A DNA stretch of 64,000 nt from an uncultured bacterium (GTDB lineage: Bacteria; Bacillota; Clostridia; Lachnospirales; Lachnospiraceae). The DNA lies in contig CAOKFN010000010.1 in NCBI GenBank assembly GCA_948467735.1, positions 38,543-102,542 of the forward strand, given 5' to 3'. Shown here piece by piece: positions 18,309-27,478 of the stretch. Position numbers and translations under genes: made by a program. The notes below the pieces were generated by a model. It saw only the letters and a list, made by a program, of their open reading frames with translations. It did no database searches and was not told the origin of the DNA. Each line of letters begins with the position of its first letter. The stretch's first letter is position 1.

Positions 18309-20081
18309 TCACGCACCGCTGGCCAATTCGTAATAAAGCCCCTTCTTCGCCATCAATTCTTCATGAGTCCCTTCCTCCGCAATGCCGTGATTACTGATAT
18401 AAAGGATGCGGTCCGCATTGCGGATGGTGGACAGGCGGTGGGCCACAATGAACGCCGTCTTGCCCTTGAGCAGTACCTCCAGCGCCTCCTGAATCAAAAG
18501 CTCCGTCTCCGTATCGATAGCGCTGGTTGCTTCATCGAGAATCACAACGGAAGGGTTCTTCAGCACAATTCTCGCAAAACTAATTAACTGTCTCTCACCG
18601 GCGGACAAACCGCTCCCCCGTTCCTCCAGCATATGCTCATATCCGCCGTTTAACCTTTGGATGAACTTATCCGCAAAAATCGTCCGGGCCGCCTCCCTGC
18701 ACTCCTCGTCGGAAGCGTCCCATCTCCCGTACCTGATATTGTCCAGAATCGTCCCCTTGAAGATAAAAGGATCCTGCATCAGCACGCCCACCTCCGAGCG
18801 CAGGGAATACAGGCTGGCGTCCCGCACATCCACGTCGTCAATCTTTACGCTGCCTTCCCTGACGTCATAAAACCGGGTCAGCATACTGATTACCGTGGTC
18901 TTTCCCGCTCCGGTAGGCCCCACTAGGGCGATGGTCTCCCCGGGCCTTACATGCAGGGTAAAATTCTGCAGAATATTCACGTTCTCCTCATAGGCGAAGG
19001 TGACGTCCTGAAAATCTACCTTGCCCTTGACATCCTTCAGGACCACCGGATTTTCCTTATCATGAATTTCCACAGGATAATCGATGGTATCGAAGACCTG
19101 TTCCAGATTGGAGCTTACCTGAGCCAGCTCCTGAATAATGGTGGACAGCTGGGCCAGAGGGTCCTGAAACGCGCCCATATAGCTGGTAAAGGTGATGACC
19201 ACCCCCGCCGTAATCTGCCCGCTGCCGCCCAGAATCAGCGCCAGCGCCGCCCCAAAGATACACAGCGTTCCCGCATGCCAGAAAAGCTGAACCACCGGAC
19301 TGTTCAGCCGGGAACGCTTTACAATATCCCACCACATATTTACGCTCTCTTCATGAACCTGCCTATAAATATCCTTGTTGATTTCAATCCTGTTGTAATT
19401 CTTCACAATCTGCTCCCCCATGATGGATTCCACCAAGAAAGCCGTCCGATTGGAATTTTTCACCCGATGGGCCGTGTACATTTTTCTCAGATAAGAGCGC
19501 AGCCAGAAGATAATCGCCATCATGGGCACCACTATGGCAAATACAATCAGGGTCAGCATGGGACTTAAGGAAAGCATAAATACCGTCACCACCACCAGCT
19601 TGACGATATATATGGCGAACATCATGACATAATTGGAAAAAAAGTCCGCCAGACCATTGATATATTCCGTCACCCGCACCACAATCTTTCCGTCCGGGCG
19701 GTTGTCAAAATAGTCGAAGGAGAGAAGCTGCAGCCTCTCGAAAATATTCGTCCGGATGCGGGTGATGATGCTCAATCCAATCCGCCCCATGCTTCTGGCC
19801 TGTATGAAGGTTGACAATATCTCCATGGCCGCCAGCAGCGCCAGCCCTCCGCCCACCAGCGCCAGCTGACGGTAATCCTCGCTCACCACCACCTCGTCCA
19901 CAATCAGCTTCAAAAGCCTTGGGGGAAGCAGGGAAACCACTGCCGCCGCCAGCATCATAACGCTTACCAGAACCAGCAGCTTCTTATAGGGAAGGATATA
20001 CGAAAGCGTCCGCAGCAGCTGGCGCATATCCACCTTTTTTTCTATCTTTTCATCTTCGTAAAATGTGTTTCGCTTCGCCAT
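18309..20081 (-). CDS. ABC exporter subunit (permease-ATPase fusion), catalytically complete
   Basis: A 590-residue half-transporter of the multidrug/lipid exporter type: six transmembrane helices (about residues 30-320) followed by a nucleotide-binding domain. Walker A is GPTGAGKTT, the signature is LSAGERQ (a variant of LSGGQ), Walker B is VVILDEATSAID with the catalytic Glu, and the H-loop is IVAHRLS. It follows its partner (20097-21911) by 15 bp after AGGAG, so the two should form a heterodimer. The exported substrate is unknown. Confidence 0.92.
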   Translation of the reverse strand: MAKRNTFYEDEKIEKKVDMRQLLRTLSYILPYKKLLVLVSVMMLAAAVVSLLPPRLLKLIVDEVVVSEDYRQLALVGGGLALLAAMEILSTFIQARSMGRIGLSIITRIRTNIFERLQLLSFDYFDNRPDGKIVVRVTEYINGLADFFSNYVMMFAIYIVKLVVVTVFMLSLSPMLTLIVFAIVVPMMAIIFWLRSYLRKMYTAHRVKNSNRTAFLVESIMGEQIVKNYNRIEINKDIYRQVHEESVNMWWDIVKRSRLNSPVVQLFWHAGTLCIFGAALALILGGSGQITAGVVITFTSYMGAFQDPLAQLSTIIQELAQVSSNLEQVFDTIDYPVEIHDKENPVVLKDVKGKVDFQDVTFAYEENVNILQNFTLHVRPGETIALVGPTGAGKTTVISMLTRFYDVREGSVKIDDVDVRDASLYSLRSEVGVLMQDPFIFKGTILDNIRYGRWDASDEECREAARTIFADKFIQRLNGGYEHMLEERGSGLSAGERQLISFARIVLKNPSVVILDEATSAIDTETELLIQEALEVLLKGKTAFIVAHRLSTIRNADRILYISNHGIAEEGTHEELMAKKGLYYELASGA

Positions 20082-20096
20082 TTTTTTACTCCTAAT

Positions 20097-21911
20097 TTAT
20101 TCAGCCTGCCCCACATGAACCTCATCCGCATTCTGCTCCTGCTGCACCCGGTAAATATGGGCAAAGCTTCCCCCAAGCTCCATCAATTCCTTAAAAGATC
20201 CTCTCTCCGTGATCATTCCGTCCTTCATATAAAGGATTTCATCGCAGTCCACAACGGAAGAAAATCTATGTGCCGTAATAATCAGGGTCTTCTCCGCAAA
20301 GTGTTCATAAATATTTTTCAGCACGATATGTTCCGTGTGTACATCCAGCGCGGATGTGGAATCGTCCAATACGAAAACGGGGGCGTTTTTTAAGAATGCC
20401 CTTGCAATGGAGATTCTCTGCTTCTGCCCGCCGGAGATCCCAAGTCCCCTCTCTCCCACGATGGTTTTGTACCGTTCGGGCAGCGCGTTGATAAACTTGG
20501 CCGCCTCGGCGTCTGCCGCCGCCTTCGTCACCATCCGTTCGTCAATATCGGCCCGGCTGAACGCAATATTTGACTCAATGGTATTGGAGAACAGGAATAC
20601 ATCCTGAAATACAAAGGAATACATCTTCCGCAGATTATCCAGACTGAAATCTTTAATATCATGCCCGCTGATGGTAATCTGCCCCGATGTGATATCGCAG
20701 AAGCGCACCAAGGTCTTGAGCAGCATGCTCTTCCCCGACCCGGTCTCTCCCACAATCCCCAGCTTTCTGCCATAGGGAAGTCGGATATCGATATGCTTTA
20801 AAATCTCCTGTCCGTCCAGCTCTACGCAGACATCCTTCATCTCAATATCCGGCGTATCACAGCGGAAGGCCGCTTCTTTATTTTCCGGCACCCTGCTTTC
20901 CTTTTCCATAAAGCGCTTCAGCGCCAGTCCCGCTATGGTCTGCTGCTGCATATTAAACACATGATTGTTGATGCTGGTAATATTATTCATAAACCGCATC
21001 ACATAGGTAGAGGAAGCCAGAATATACCCCACCGTCAGCCGCCCCTGAATCACCAGAACCGCTCCGATGATGATGGTGCTGATATAAGCGATCTGCTTAA
21101 TGGTATTGAACGTCAGGTCAAATTTGGAAGAGAGCCATATCTGCTTCATCCTTGCATTCAGAAAATCCGAGTTTACCCTGTTAAATTTTTCTTTCTCCAA
21201 CTCCTCATTATGAAAAGAACGGACAATACGGACCGCGGCAATGTTCTCCTGTGTGGTCAGGTTCAGCTCCGCGCTTTTCTGGCGGATTTCCTTAAAATTT
21301 TCCCGCGCCCTGCGCTTAAAATCAAGCACCGACCTTACCAGCAGAGGCATCAGCAGAATCGGAATAATCAAAAAGGAAAAATTGATTCCCGCAATCATCA
21401 CCAGAGTCATCACCAGCTGAAAGATGGAGTCTCCCAGATATGGAATCCTGTGGGAGAAAAGCTCCTTGAACATAATCGTATCACTGTTTAAAATCTGCAG
21501 CAGCTCTCCCGAATTATACTCGGCAATGGTGGCTGAATCCAGTTCCATCAGTTTCCCGTATGTCATATAACGCAGTTTCGTTTCCAGTTTCAAGCCGATC
21601 CACTCTTGGATCAAATCCCGGATATAGATCAGTACTATCCTAAGAATCGCCAATATTCCGTAAGCCGCCGCAACGGCTAAAAATAACTGCATGGTACGGG
21701 GTTCTCCGAAACTTCCTGTGAGAAGAAAGTGAAAGATGCCGCCGCTGTCCGGCTTCACCTCCCCTTTCCGGATCACAAAGTCTATCAAAAGCCCTGACAA
21801 AAGCGGCAGAAGCAGTTCCGCATATATTCCCAGAAAGCTTAAGACTTCCGCCAGTATTGCCGCCAGTATATTCTTTTTAAAATACTCATAGCCAAACCTT
21901 AATGTTTCCAT
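20097..21911 (-). CDS. ABC exporter subunit (permease-ATPase fusion), degenerate Walker B
   Basis: A 604-residue half-transporter with six N-terminal membrane helices and a nucleotide-binding domain. Walker A is GETGSGKS, the signature ISGGQKQR is intact, and Walker B reads VFVLDDSTSALD with Asp in place of the catalytic Glu. The H-loop is ITAHRFS. In heterodimeric exporters such as TM287/288 and BmrCD one subunit carries such a degenerate site, so this fits as the non-catalytic partner of 18309-20081. It starts 75 bp after the chemoreceptor gene, with AGCGGAG as ribosome site. Confidence 0.92.
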   Translation of the reverse strand: METLRFGYEYFKKNILAAILAEVLSFLGIYAELLLPLLSGLLIDFVIRKGEVKPDSGGIFHFLLTGSFGEPRTMQLFLAVAAAYGILAILRIVLIYIRDLIQEWIGLKLETKLRYMTYGKLMELDSATIAEYNSGELLQILNSDTIMFKELFSHRIPYLGDSIFQLVMTLVMIAGINFSFLIIPILLMPLLVRSVLDFKRRARENFKEIRQKSAELNLTTQENIAAVRIVRSFHNEELEKEKFNRVNSDFLNARMKQIWLSSKFDLTFNTIKQIAYISTIIIGAVLVIQGRLTVGYILASSTYVMRFMNNITSINNHVFNMQQQTIAGLALKRFMEKESRVPENKEAAFRCDTPDIEMKDVCVELDGQEILKHIDIRLPYGRKLGIVGETGSGKSMLLKTLVRFCDITSGQITISGHDIKDFSLDNLRKMYSFVFQDVFLFSNTIESNIAFSRADIDERMVTKAAADAEAAKFINALPERYKTIVGERGLGISGGQKQRISIARAFLKNAPVFVLDDSTSALDVHTEHIVLKNIYEHFAEKTLIITAHRFSSVVDCDEILYMKDGMITERGSFKELMELGGSFAHIYRVQQEQNADEVHVGQAE

Positions 21912-21985
21912 AATCTCCGCTCCCGCTTAAAATTTCTCATAAAGTATATGATTCGTCAGAACTGCCGCGCCCTGTCACATCACCA

Positions 21986-23959
21986 TCATTCCGCAGCAAG
22001 CGTAAACTGATTTACCAATTCCTTCAGACAGACAGCCTCGGCGGAAAGCTGTTCGCTTGCGGCGGCGCCTTCCTCAGCGGTAGCGCTGTTGCTCTGTACC
22101 ACCAGCGATATCTGATTGATACCCTCGGAAACCTGCTCCACCGCCCCCGACTGCTCATTGGATACCAGCGCAATATGGTCGATGGCATCAACCACGGACT
22201 GGATGCTGTTTACGACGCCGAACAAAACACCTGCCGTATTTTCGGCAATTTCTGCACCCATATGTACTGCGTCCGTAGAATTTGCAATAAGCTCCGATGT
22301 ATGCTTCGCCGCCTGTGCAGATTTGCCGGCCAGACTGCGAACCTCCTCCGCAACAACGGCAAACCCCTTTCCGGCGCTGCCGGCTCTGGCGGCCTCCACT
22401 GCCGCATTCAGGGCAAGTATATTTGTCTGAAATGCAATGTCATCTATTGTCTTGAGAATCTTTTCAATCTCCACGGAGCTGGTCTGAATTTTATTCATGG
22501 CCTCTATCAGATTCTGCATCTTCTGGTTGCACAGGAAAACTTCTTCCCCTGTATGATGCGTCTGGCTCCTGAGATCCAACGCCCCTCTCGCCGTATTTTT
22601 AACCTCCTCGGAAATCATGCTGATCCGCGACGCCAGCTCCTGTACCGAACCGGCCTGTTCTGTAGTACCCTGACTAAGCGTCTGCGCGCTTGAGGATAAT
22701 TGACTGCTGGCGTTCGCCACCTCCTCTGCCGAATGATTGACCTGACGCATTGCACTGCTCAGCTCAACCCTCATATTGCGCATGGAACGCAAAATATCAC
22801 GAAAGCTGCCGACATATACATCCTCATGTTTCGTATGGACATCCAGATTCTGATTTGCCATCTCATTGAGCAGATAACTGATGTCGCTGATAACGATACG
22901 CAGTCCCTCCACCAGAGTCTCTGTTGACCTGACAAGCACCCCCGTTTCATCTTTGTTGGATATCTTGGGCATCGGCGTCTCCAAATCACCCTCCACAAGC
23001 AGCTTCATCCGATTTACACAAGCCTTCATAGGATTGCCGATATTGAGAGCCAGAGTCAGGGCAACCCCAATAGAAATCAATATGGAGACCACAATCACCG
23101 CGATATTGATAATCATTGCATCACGGGTGGACGCCAGATAATTGATCTGCGGCGCAGTTACCGCGATGCTCCAGCCGTCCGTATCCGGCACGGGTGCGTA
23201 GGCCGCAAACATTTTATCTTCGCCGTGTATATAGCTTCCAAACCCGTTTTTCCCCAGACGCATCTCGGTATGGATCGCCGCCAGCTCCTGCAGCGAAGAG
23301 TCTCTCCGGGCCTCCGCTTCTATGTTTTGAACCGTGATGGTATCAAGGGTAATATCCGCTATCGTGTCGCCGGACTTATTAATCATATACGCCCTGCTAT
23401 TTTCACCGAGCTGAATGGCAGATACAATATCGTTCAAAAAAGTCTCCTCCGGCACAAAATATACAACGCCCACAATGGATTTCCCATAGCTGCCCTCGGC
23501 ATACAGAGGCGCCGCTACCATGATAGACAGCTCCTGCGTGATCTTGCTGATCAGCGGCTCCGACACAAAAACATTTCCCCTCAGCGCCTGTCGTACATAT
23601 TCACGGTCTGAATAATCATTTCCGTCAAAAATGCTGATACCATCCGCGCCAACAATATTTCCCCTCCGGAATCCATGCATGGAAACGCGGCCGTCGATAA
23701 TTGCCTGCTTTTCTTCCACCGACACCTTCGGATCGGACAGCTGCGGAATGCACCCCACCTCCATGACAACGTTTTTATACACCTCCAATTCCTGCTGTAC
23801 ACGTCCCGCCGCAAGAACCGCCGTCTGGCTCATCATCTGCTCTACGGTGGACATGGTATTATTGTAGTTTAAAGCGATACTTGAAGAGCCCGATGCGACT
23901 AGGCCAATCAAAACAGTCAGAATGAGACATAAAGTAATTTTGGTTCGGATGCTTTTCAT
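21986..23959 (-). CDS. Methyl-accepting chemotaxis protein (dCache-HAMP-MCP)
   Basis: A 657-residue transmembrane receptor. An N-terminal helix (about 7-30) is followed by an extracytoplasmic double Cache sensor (about 35-275) with GADGISIFDGNDYSDREYVR and VVGVVYFVPEETFLNDIV segments. A second helix (about 280-305), a HAMP linker and a coiled-coil signalling domain follow. Its tip includes IDDIAFQTNILALNAAVEAA and GKGFAVVAEEVRSLAGKSAQ. dCache domains bind amino acids, amines, nucleobases or other small ligands. The gene precedes the ABC exporter pair and follows the toroid gene 24280-25353. It has its own near-consensus promoter. Confidence 0.95.
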   Translation of the reverse strand: MKSIRTKITLCLILTVLIGLVASGSSSIALNYNNTMSTVEQMMSQTAVLAAGRVQQELEVYKNVVMEVGCIPQLSDPKVSVEEKQAIIDGRVSMHGFRRGNIVGADGISIFDGNDYSDREYVRQALRGNVFVSEPLISKITQELSIMVAAPLYAEGSYGKSIVGVVYFVPEETFLNDIVSAIQLGENSRAYMINKSGDTIADITLDTITVQNIEAEARRDSSLQELAAIHTEMRLGKNGFGSYIHGEDKMFAAYAPVPDTDGWSIAVTAPQINYLASTRDAMIINIAVIVVSILISIGVALTLALNIGNPMKACVNRMKLLVEGDLETPMPKISNKDETGVLVRSTETLVEGLRIVISDISYLLNEMANQNLDVHTKHEDVYVGSFRDILRSMRNMRVELSSAMRQVNHSAEEVANASSQLSSSAQTLSQGTTEQAGSVQELASRISMISEEVKNTARGALDLRSQTHHTGEEVFLCNQKMQNLIEAMNKIQTSSVEIEKILKTIDDIAFQTNILALNAAVEAARAGSAGKGFAVVAEEVRSLAGKSAQAAKHTSELIANSTDAVHMGAEIAENTAGVLFGVVNSIQSVVDAIDHIALVSNEQSGAVEQVSEGINQISLVVQSNSATAEEGAAASEQLSAEAVCLKELVNQFTLAAE

Positions 23960-24037
23960 TTCAATGTTACCCTCCTGCTTTCATGGTTGAACTTACAAAA
24001 CATTTCAAATTTTTCTTCAACCGTTCTTACTAACATT

Positions 24038-24067
24038 ATTATAAAAGTCACTGTCACTATTTGTCAA
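24038..24067 (-). promoter_or_regulatory. Promoter of the dCache chemoreceptor and probably the exporter operon
   Basis: Minus strand -35 TTGACA (24062-24067), 18-bp spacer, -10 TATAAT (24038-24043), both exact consensus. The leader is about 75 nt. Confidence 0.8.
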
Positions 24068-24175
24068 TCACCATCTGTTTTTTTACGATACTCATCCCTG
24101 TTTCATCGGAGAGGGCACTGATATATTTCACCAAGAGCTTCCCGCCCCCTCACATTGCAGGAAATAGACAGGATC

Positions 24176-24217
24176 AAAAAAAGAGGACGGATCAAACCAT
24201 GCCGCGGCTTGATCTGC
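24176..24217 (-). terminator. Intrinsic terminator after the toroid gene
   Basis: Minus strand AGATCAAGCC pairs with GGTTTGATCC around a GCGGCAT loop, followed by TCTTTTTTT. It separates the gene at 24280-25353 from the downstream chemoreceptor. The rest of the 23960-24279 gap shows only this terminator and the receptor promoter. Confidence 0.8.
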
Positions 24218-24279
24218 CCTATGCCCTGCTAAAACCTTCCCTATTTTCCCCTTCAATGAAATCAGCATTTTAGAATCAG

Positions 24280-25353
24280 TCAATTTGGCATTATCCCTGT
24301 ATAATGTACAATCAGCAATGCCCTGAAGGTGATATCGCATTTTCTGCGGATTTTTGCGCGCCAGTCCGTTTCCAGCTGCGCGCCGAAATAAGGCGACCAG
24401 CCCCTGATCTCCCCTTCGTATGCCGCAGCGGAGCAGCTTCCGTCCTGCTCAATGCTGTCGGCGATAAATTCCACTTCCTCCCTGAGCTGCGGCAGATAAT
24501 CGTATAAACCGCAGCGGGACAGCCATTCCACCTTTTCCAAATTTGTCCTGCGCACTCCGTCGTCCCCATGGCGGTTCAGGCCATCCCCGGAAATCGAGAA
24601 GCCTTCATTGAGCAGCCATCCGGGACCGACCGCATGATTCCCCACCCAGCAGCTGACGGGCGTATTTATGATTTCCTCCCGATCCGTCCTCATCAGCCTT
24701 TGAAAAGCCTCCGCAAGCATGGCGGCGTTCTCTTTGTTATACCACCTGTCTGCGGTAAATGCCAGTATTTCAAAATGATATCTGCACGGCCATCTTTCAT
24801 TTTTGTTAAATAACCGGCCCTTTTTCACGGGGCGGGACACGTCCTGTATGGAATCCACCTCCGTCACTCTCCGAAAGGACTCCAGAGAAAGCCCTATCTG
24901 GGGTGAAATGTCAATGACGTCATCATAATGAGCCCTTGCAATGCAGGCGCACCGGATCATATTCTGGCTGCCATAGGCGGGAATTTCAAATTCGCTCCAA
25001 TACTGCCCTTTTGATTCGTAACATAGATCCGTCAATTTTGTGGTGACATAAGCATCCATGGCCCTGTCTAAAAGTTTGGTCCCCTTCAGTCCCTTCTCCC
25101 CCATATATTTCGTGGCGGTTTCCTGATTGTCATACTGGCCCGCATGTCTGCTGCTTCCATGAAATCCTAAGCCGATCCAGCCGTTTTTCAGCTGCTTTTC
25201 AGCGATAAACCGAATGAGTTTTTCATTTAATATCTGCTCCTGCAGAGTCTTTTCTTCCTGCTCAGTGATGTTATGAAGAATTTCCTTTTTGACCCGCAGC
25301 CGAATGGACGGATTGGCATTTTCCAGCAGGAACGCAATCATTCTTTGTTTCAT
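24280..25353 (-). CDS. Alpha/alpha-toroid (terpene-cyclase-like) protein, paralogue of 17203-18255
   Basis: A 357-residue protein starting MKQRMIAFLLENANPSIRLR. It shares with 17203-18255 the blocks NGWxGxGFHG, NQExxTKYxGEK, VTTxLTDLCY, RCACIARAxYDDVIDI, SFRRVxEVDS, WPCxYHFxILA, and a C terminus CDITFRALLIVHYTG. These repeats resemble the QW motifs of the alpha/alpha toroid superfamily (squalene cyclases, prenyltransferases). It is monocistronic: terminators lie on both sides. A role with the exporter is suggested only by the paralogue being in that operon. Confidence 0.6.
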   Translation of the reverse strand: MKQRMIAFLLENANPSIRLRVKKEILHNITEQEEKTLQEQILNEKLIRFIAEKQLKNGWIGLGFHGSSRHAGQYDNQETATKYMGEKGLKGTKLLDRAMDAYVTTKLTDLCYESKGQYWSEFEIPAYGSQNMIRCACIARAHYDDVIDISPQIGLSLESFRRVTEVDSIQDVSRPVKKGRLFNKNERWPCRYHFEILAFTADRWYNKENAAMLAEAFQRLMRTDREEIINTPVSCWVGNHAVGPGWLLNEGFSISGDGLNRHGDDGVRRTNLEKVEWLSRCGLYDYLPQLREEVEFIADSIEQDGSCSAAAYEGEIRGWSPYFGAQLETDWRAKIRRKCDITFRALLIVHYTGIMPN

Positions 25354-25473
25354 AACCCAATGTTCCTTTCGTCAATTTCTGACATCAATTTATCCAAGAA
25401 TGCATGGCTATTATCCAAAACAGCCTGTCCTTCTCACGGCAGCACTCCGGGTTTTAAATATCAGCAGGCAGAG

Positions 25474-25513
25474 AAAAAAGAGCAAATCAAACCATACAAC
25501 GACTTGATTTGCC
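25474..25513 (-). terminator. Intrinsic terminator after the GGGtGRT gene
   Basis: Minus strand CAAATCAA pairs with TTGATTTG across a 13-nt loop and is followed by CTCTTTTTTCTC. The stem-loop resembles that at 24176-24217 in both stem and loop, suggesting duplication along with the neighbouring gene region. Confidence 0.75.
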
Positions 25514-25583
25514 CTGAAAAATCCATATTTTTCGGTGTTTTATTAGAACCTCCAATCGTTTCTATAGAAACGATTTTGTTTCT

Positions 25584-26594
25584 TTAGAAACGATTTTCCT
25601 TAGCCGCTTCCTCAATGCTCACGGCCACAGCCACGGTAGCGCCCACCATGGGGTTATTTCCCATGCCGATTAATCCCATCATCTCCACATGGGCGGGCAC
25701 GGAAGAGGAGCCTGCGAACTGTGCGTCCGAATGCATACGTCCCAGCGTATCCGTAAATCCATAGGAAGCCGGGCCCGCCGCCATATTATCGGGATGCAGG
25801 GTACGGCCCGTACCGCCGCCGGAAGCAACGGAAAAGTACTTCTTTCCCGCCTCGGTTCTCTCCTTCTTGTATGTACCTGCCACGGGGTGCTGGAATCTGG
25901 TAGGGTTGGTGGAATTGCCGGTAATGGACACGTCCACATTTTCCTTCCACATGATTGCAACGCCTTCGGGCACGCTGTTGGAACCATAGCAGTTTACCTT
26001 GGAGCGGAGCCCCTCGGAATAAGCGATTCTCTCGATTTCCTTTACTTCATTGGTGTAAGGGTCATATTCCGTCTCCACAAAGGTAAATCCGTTGATACGG
26101 GAAATAATCTTGGCGGCGTCCTTTCCAAGACCGTTCAGGATCACGCGCAGAGGTTTCTGACGCACCTTATTTGCCTTCTCCGCAATGCCGATGGCGCCCT
26201 CTGCGGCCGCGAAGGATTCATGTCCCGCCAAGAAGCAGAAGCAGTCCGTGTCCTCCTCCAAAAGCATTTTGCCCAAGTTTCCATGTCCAAGGCCTACCTT
26301 GCGGGTATCTGCCACGGAACCGGGAATGCAGAATGCCTGAAGTCCCTCGCCGATTGCCGCAGCCGCCTCGGAAGCCTTGCGGCAGTTTTTCTTAATTGCA
26401 ATGGCAGCCCCCACCGTATATGCCCAGCAGGCATTTTCAAAGCAGATGGGCTGAATTTTTTTCACCTGATCATATACGTCAAGTCCGGCGTCTTTGGTAA
26501 TCTTCTCTGCTTCTTCAATAGAGGAGATACCATAGCTGTTCAATACAGCCGTAATTTTATCAATACGTCTTTCATATGATTCAAATAAAGCCAT
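25584..26594 (-). CDS. GGGtGRT protein
   Basis: A 336-residue member of the conserved family named for its GGGtGRT motif, present here as GGGTGRT at residues 259-265 in FSVASGGGTGRTLHPDN. Other conserved parts are VGLGHGNLGKMLLEEDTDCF (near 100-120) and the C-terminal HVEMMGLIGMGNNPMVGATV. No enzymatic activity is established for the family to my knowledge. Its partner immediately upstream is a NifU-like Fe-S scaffold protein, and several cysteines (51, 56, 71, 89, 118, 120) could accept a cluster or sulfur. The start follows AAGGAGG. Confidence 0.92.
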   Translation of the reverse strand: MALFESYERRIDKITAVLNSYGISSIEEAEKITKDAGLDVYDQVKKIQPICFENACWAYTVGAAIAIKKNCRKASEAAAAIGEGLQAFCIPGSVADTRKVGLGHGNLGKMLLEEDTDCFCFLAGHESFAAAEGAIGIAEKANKVRQKPLRVILNGLGKDAAKIISRINGFTFVETEYDPYTNEVKEIERIAYSEGLRSKVNCYGSNSVPEGVAIMWKENVDVSITGNSTNPTRFQHPVAGTYKKERTEAGKKYFSVASGGGTGRTLHPDNMAAGPASYGFTDTLGRMHSDAQFAGSSSVPAHVEMMGLIGMGNNPMVGATVAVAVSIEEAAKENRF

Positions 26595-26656
26595 TTTTCT
26601 TCGTCCTCCTTATATTTTCCGGAAACTTCCCAATTCGCTTGGTTCCTTGAGAAGCT

Positions 26657-27349
26657 TTATTCCTTTCTGGGGTCAATGATCTTCACGGCGTCATCCACAC
26701 GGCCGTACTGACCTTTGGACTTTTCATATGCGGCAGCGGGATCGTCCCCCTTCTTGATGAAGTCCGTCATCTTGCCCAGATTTACAAACTGATAGCCGAT
26801 AATCTGATCATCCTTATCCAAAGCAATGCCGGTCACATAGCCCTCTGCCATTTCCAGATAACGGGGACCTTTCTTTAACGTACCATACATGGTGCCGACC
26901 TGACTCCTCAGGCCCTTGCCCAAATCTTCAAGACCTGCGCCGATGGGCAGGCCGTCCTCGGAAAACGCGCTCTGGGAACGTCCGTATACAATCTGCAGGA
27001 ACAGCTCTCTCATGGCGGTGTTAATGGCGTCGCACACAAGGTCCGTATTCAGCGCTTCCATCACTGTCAGACCGGGAAGAATCTCCGCCGCCATCGCCGC
27101 GGAATGGGTCATGCCGGAGCAGCCGATGGTCTCCACCAGCGCTTCCTGAATAATCCCCTCTTTCACGTTCAAGGTCAGCTTGCAGGCCCCCTGCTGAGGC
27201 GCACACCAGCCTACGCCATGTGTCAGACCGGAAATATCTTCTACTTTCTTCGCCTGTACCCATTTTGCTTCTTCCGGAATGGGCGCACAGCCATGATGCA
27301 CACCCTGCGCAACCGTACACATTTCTTCAACTTCCTTTGAATAAATCAT
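26657..27349 (-). CDS. NifU/IscU-like iron-sulfur cluster assembly scaffold protein
   Basis: A 230-residue protein with an IscU/NifU-type scaffold domain. Conserved cysteines occur in EEMCTVAQGVHHGCAP, GVGWCAPQQGACKL and ETIGCSGMTHSA, the last being the typical scaffold GCS motif. It is longer than classic IscU (about 130 residues), with a C-terminal extension (YVTGIALDKDDQIIGYQFVN). The start at 27349 follows GAAAGGAG; a 13-codon longer frame has no ribosome site. The gene precedes the GGGtGRT gene by 62 bp and the two probably form an operon acting in cluster delivery or sulfur metabolism. Confidence 0.85.
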   Translation of the reverse strand: MIYSKEVEEMCTVAQGVHHGCAPIPEEAKWVQAKKVEDISGLTHGVGWCAPQQGACKLTLNVKEGIIQEALVETIGCSGMTHSAAMAAEILPGLTVMEALNTDLVCDAINTAMRELFLQIVYGRSQSAFSEDGLPIGAGLEDLGKGLRSQVGTMYGTLKKGPRYLEMAEGYVTGIALDKDDQIIGYQFVNLGKMTDFIKKGDDPAAAYEKSKGQYGRVDDAVKIIDPRKE

Positions 27350-27478
27350 GTGAAATCTCCTTTCGATATGTAAGTTACTATTCATCAATCGTCATAAATT
27401 GATAAAATAATATCATTCCTTTCCATTTTCTCACATTTACGTAAAAAAATCCAGTGGTTTTTTGAAAAAAACAGACGT

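Noticed and set aside
25689..26579. A 296-codon plus-strand frame opposite the GGGtGRT gene
   Set aside because: The minus-strand gene is a well-conserved family; the antisense frame has no family features.
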